Under the pieces are notes generated by a model. That model did not search any database, was not told where the DNA came from, and worked only from the letters and a program-made list of their open reading frames with translations. Positions 29,995-30,831 of a DNA stretch of 30,831 bases are shown one piece after another. Position numbers and translations under genes: made by a program. The DNA is from DASULK01 sp036278255. Lineage in GTDB: Bacteria; Actinomycetota; Actinomycetes; Mycobacteriales; Micromonosporaceae. The stretch's first letter is position 1; each line of letters starts with the position of its first letter. The stretch lies in contig DASULK010000077.1 of the NCBI GenBank assembly GCA_036278255.1, forward strand, positions 1 through 30,831, written 5' to 3'.

Positions 29995-30831
29995 TCCGCG
30001 ACCGCCACATACCGGTAGCCTTCGTCGGGTTCTTCCCGGCCCGACAGATCGATCGCCACGCCGGGCAGCGCCTCGATGATCCGGGCGGCGAGCTCGGGGC
30101 TGATGTAGTGGTGGTGCAGATCGAGCCGGTGCAGGTGGGCCAACGGCTGCCCGGCCAGCAGCGCCTCCGCTCCTTCATTGGAGAGGACGCCCATCGACAG
30201 GTCGAGGGTGTGCAGCCGGGCAACGACCGGGGCGCCGGCCAACGCGATGGCGACCTGATCGGCGATCTCCGCGTTGCGCAGGCCAAGGTAGCCCAGGGAC
30301 GGCAGCCGGGTGCCGGCAAGGATCGGGGCCAGGTCGTCCACGGTGGCGTCACCGCCGTATTCGTCGGTGCCGAGCCACAGCTCCAGGTGCTCCAGCGCCG
30401 GCAGGTCGCACCCGCCGACTGCTCTCACCCCGTCGGCCGGCAGGCCACCGGCCTCGATCGTCAACTCACGCAGGGCGGTGTGCCGCACCGGTGTGAACTC
30501 CAGCCCCTCGGTGGCGCCACGCACCTGGAAGACCTCCAGCCCCGGGTATGCCGCCAGCAGCGGTGTCACGTTCCCCTGGGTGATCCAGGAGATCTCACAC
30601 TCGTCGAACGTCATTTCCCCAAGAAACAACGCGCGGAGGCCGGTCAGCCGGGGTGCGAGGCCGGCCAGCAGCTCGATCGGCGGCGGGTTCTCGTACGCCT
30701 CGCCCCACTGACCGATGATGAGGGCCCGGATCGCGGCCGGATCGACCTGGTCGAGGAATGCTTCGACCAGGTCGGCGAACTCCTCAGGCTTGGTGTCGTA
30801 GTCGGCGCTGAGCCGCCAGGCCACGGTCGCC
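29991..30831 (-). CDS. STM4015-family leucine-rich-repeat-like protein (5' end outside window)
   Basis: At least 279 residues of a protein whose frame is still open at 30831 (ATVAWRLSADYD), so the N-terminus lies outside. The visible part has irregular leucine-rich/RNI-like units: LRALFLGEMTFDE, LEVFQVRGATEG, LRELTIEAGG, LEHLELWLGTDEYGG, LGYLGLRNAE, LHTLDLSMG and LHRLDLHHHYIS. These form an alpha/beta solenoid expected to bind a protein or peptide. NVTPLLAAYPGLE and SWITQGN match my memory of STM4015 proteins. There is no enzyme motif. As the first visible gene of the operon it may be the scaffold or substrate carrier for the downstream enzymes; that is inference. Confidence 0.85.
   Translation of the reverse strand, partial: ATVAWRLSADYDTKPEEFADLVEAFLDQVDPAAIRALIIGQWGEAYENPPPIELLAGLAPRLTGLRALFLGEMTFDECEISWITQGNVTPLLAAYPGLEVFQVRGATEGLEFTPVRHTALRELTIEAGGLPADGVRAVGGCDLPALEHLELWLGTDEYGGDATVDDLAPILAGTRLPSLGYLGLRNAEIADQVAIALAGAPVVARLHTLDLSMGVLSNEGAEALLAGQPLAHLHRLDLHHHYISPELAARIIEALPGVAIDLSGREEPDEGYRYVAVAE

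Noticed and set aside
1..30831. CRISPR arrays, tRNA or rRNA genes
   Set aside because: No regularly spaced repeats, no tRNA-like T-loop/acceptor combinations and no rRNA-like stretches were noticed in reading.

Overview
This is a high-GC window with dense, strongly third-position-GC genes. It looks like an actinobacterial chromosome, most likely Micromonosporaceae (Micromonospora/Salinispora type). That genus-level guess comes from gene content: mycothiol-dependent enzyme family, AccD6-type carboxyltransferase, uvrA next to a metallo-hydrolase gene, many GTG/TTG starts. No rRNA, tRNA or CRISPR array was seen.

Layout. (1) 1-3042: housekeeping edge with the start of uvrA, a truncated rsgA, a mycothiol-dependent isomerase-like gene and a glyoxalase-II-like hydrolase. 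(2) 3043-4546: AT-richer accessory stretch with a small membrane-protein gene, a dead IS5-like transposase and an orphan gene. (3) 4562-12059: minus-strand metabolic island holding a Pls-type (poly-epsilon-lysine synthetase-like) single-module NRPS, a collapsed dimethylargininase-like pseudogene, a membrane acyltransferase, a small Cys-containing ORF and an accD6-like gene, joined by short overlaps. A diverged repeat of about 46 bp lies in inverted orientation on both sides of the island (4498-4542 and 12378-12423). (4) 12060-13208: repeat and transposase-like debris plus an NTF2/SnoaL-like gene. (5) 13209-16625: secreted proteins, one dockerin-like and one large M14 carboxypeptidase. (6) 16962-19176: kptA, a DedA-family gene and a lytic transglycosylase lipoprotein broken by one frameshift.

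(7) 19330-24324: plus-strand run of typA, a beta-lactamase-fold serine hydrolase, an L-Ala-D/L-Glu-type dipeptide epimerase and an NlpC/P60 peptidase. The last two resemble the YkfB/YkfC murein-peptide recycling pair. (8) 24355-25569: a TerC-family transporter gene preceded by a recognisable yybP-ykoY manganese riboswitch. (9) 25759-30831: a tightly coupled five-gene operon of the STM4011-STM4015 families (two radical SAM proteins, an alkaline-phosphatase-superfamily protein, an ATP-grasp protein and a leucine-rich-repeat-like protein), whose every junction is a 4-bp start/stop overlap. To my knowledge it has no assigned function and is the best candidate here for an undescribed system; the upstream end lies outside the window.

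Several genes are visibly damaged (rsgA, transposase, dimethylargininase, lytic transglycosylase), so the accessory parts have been through insertions, deletions and decay. Family assignments were made by reading motifs, without database searches.
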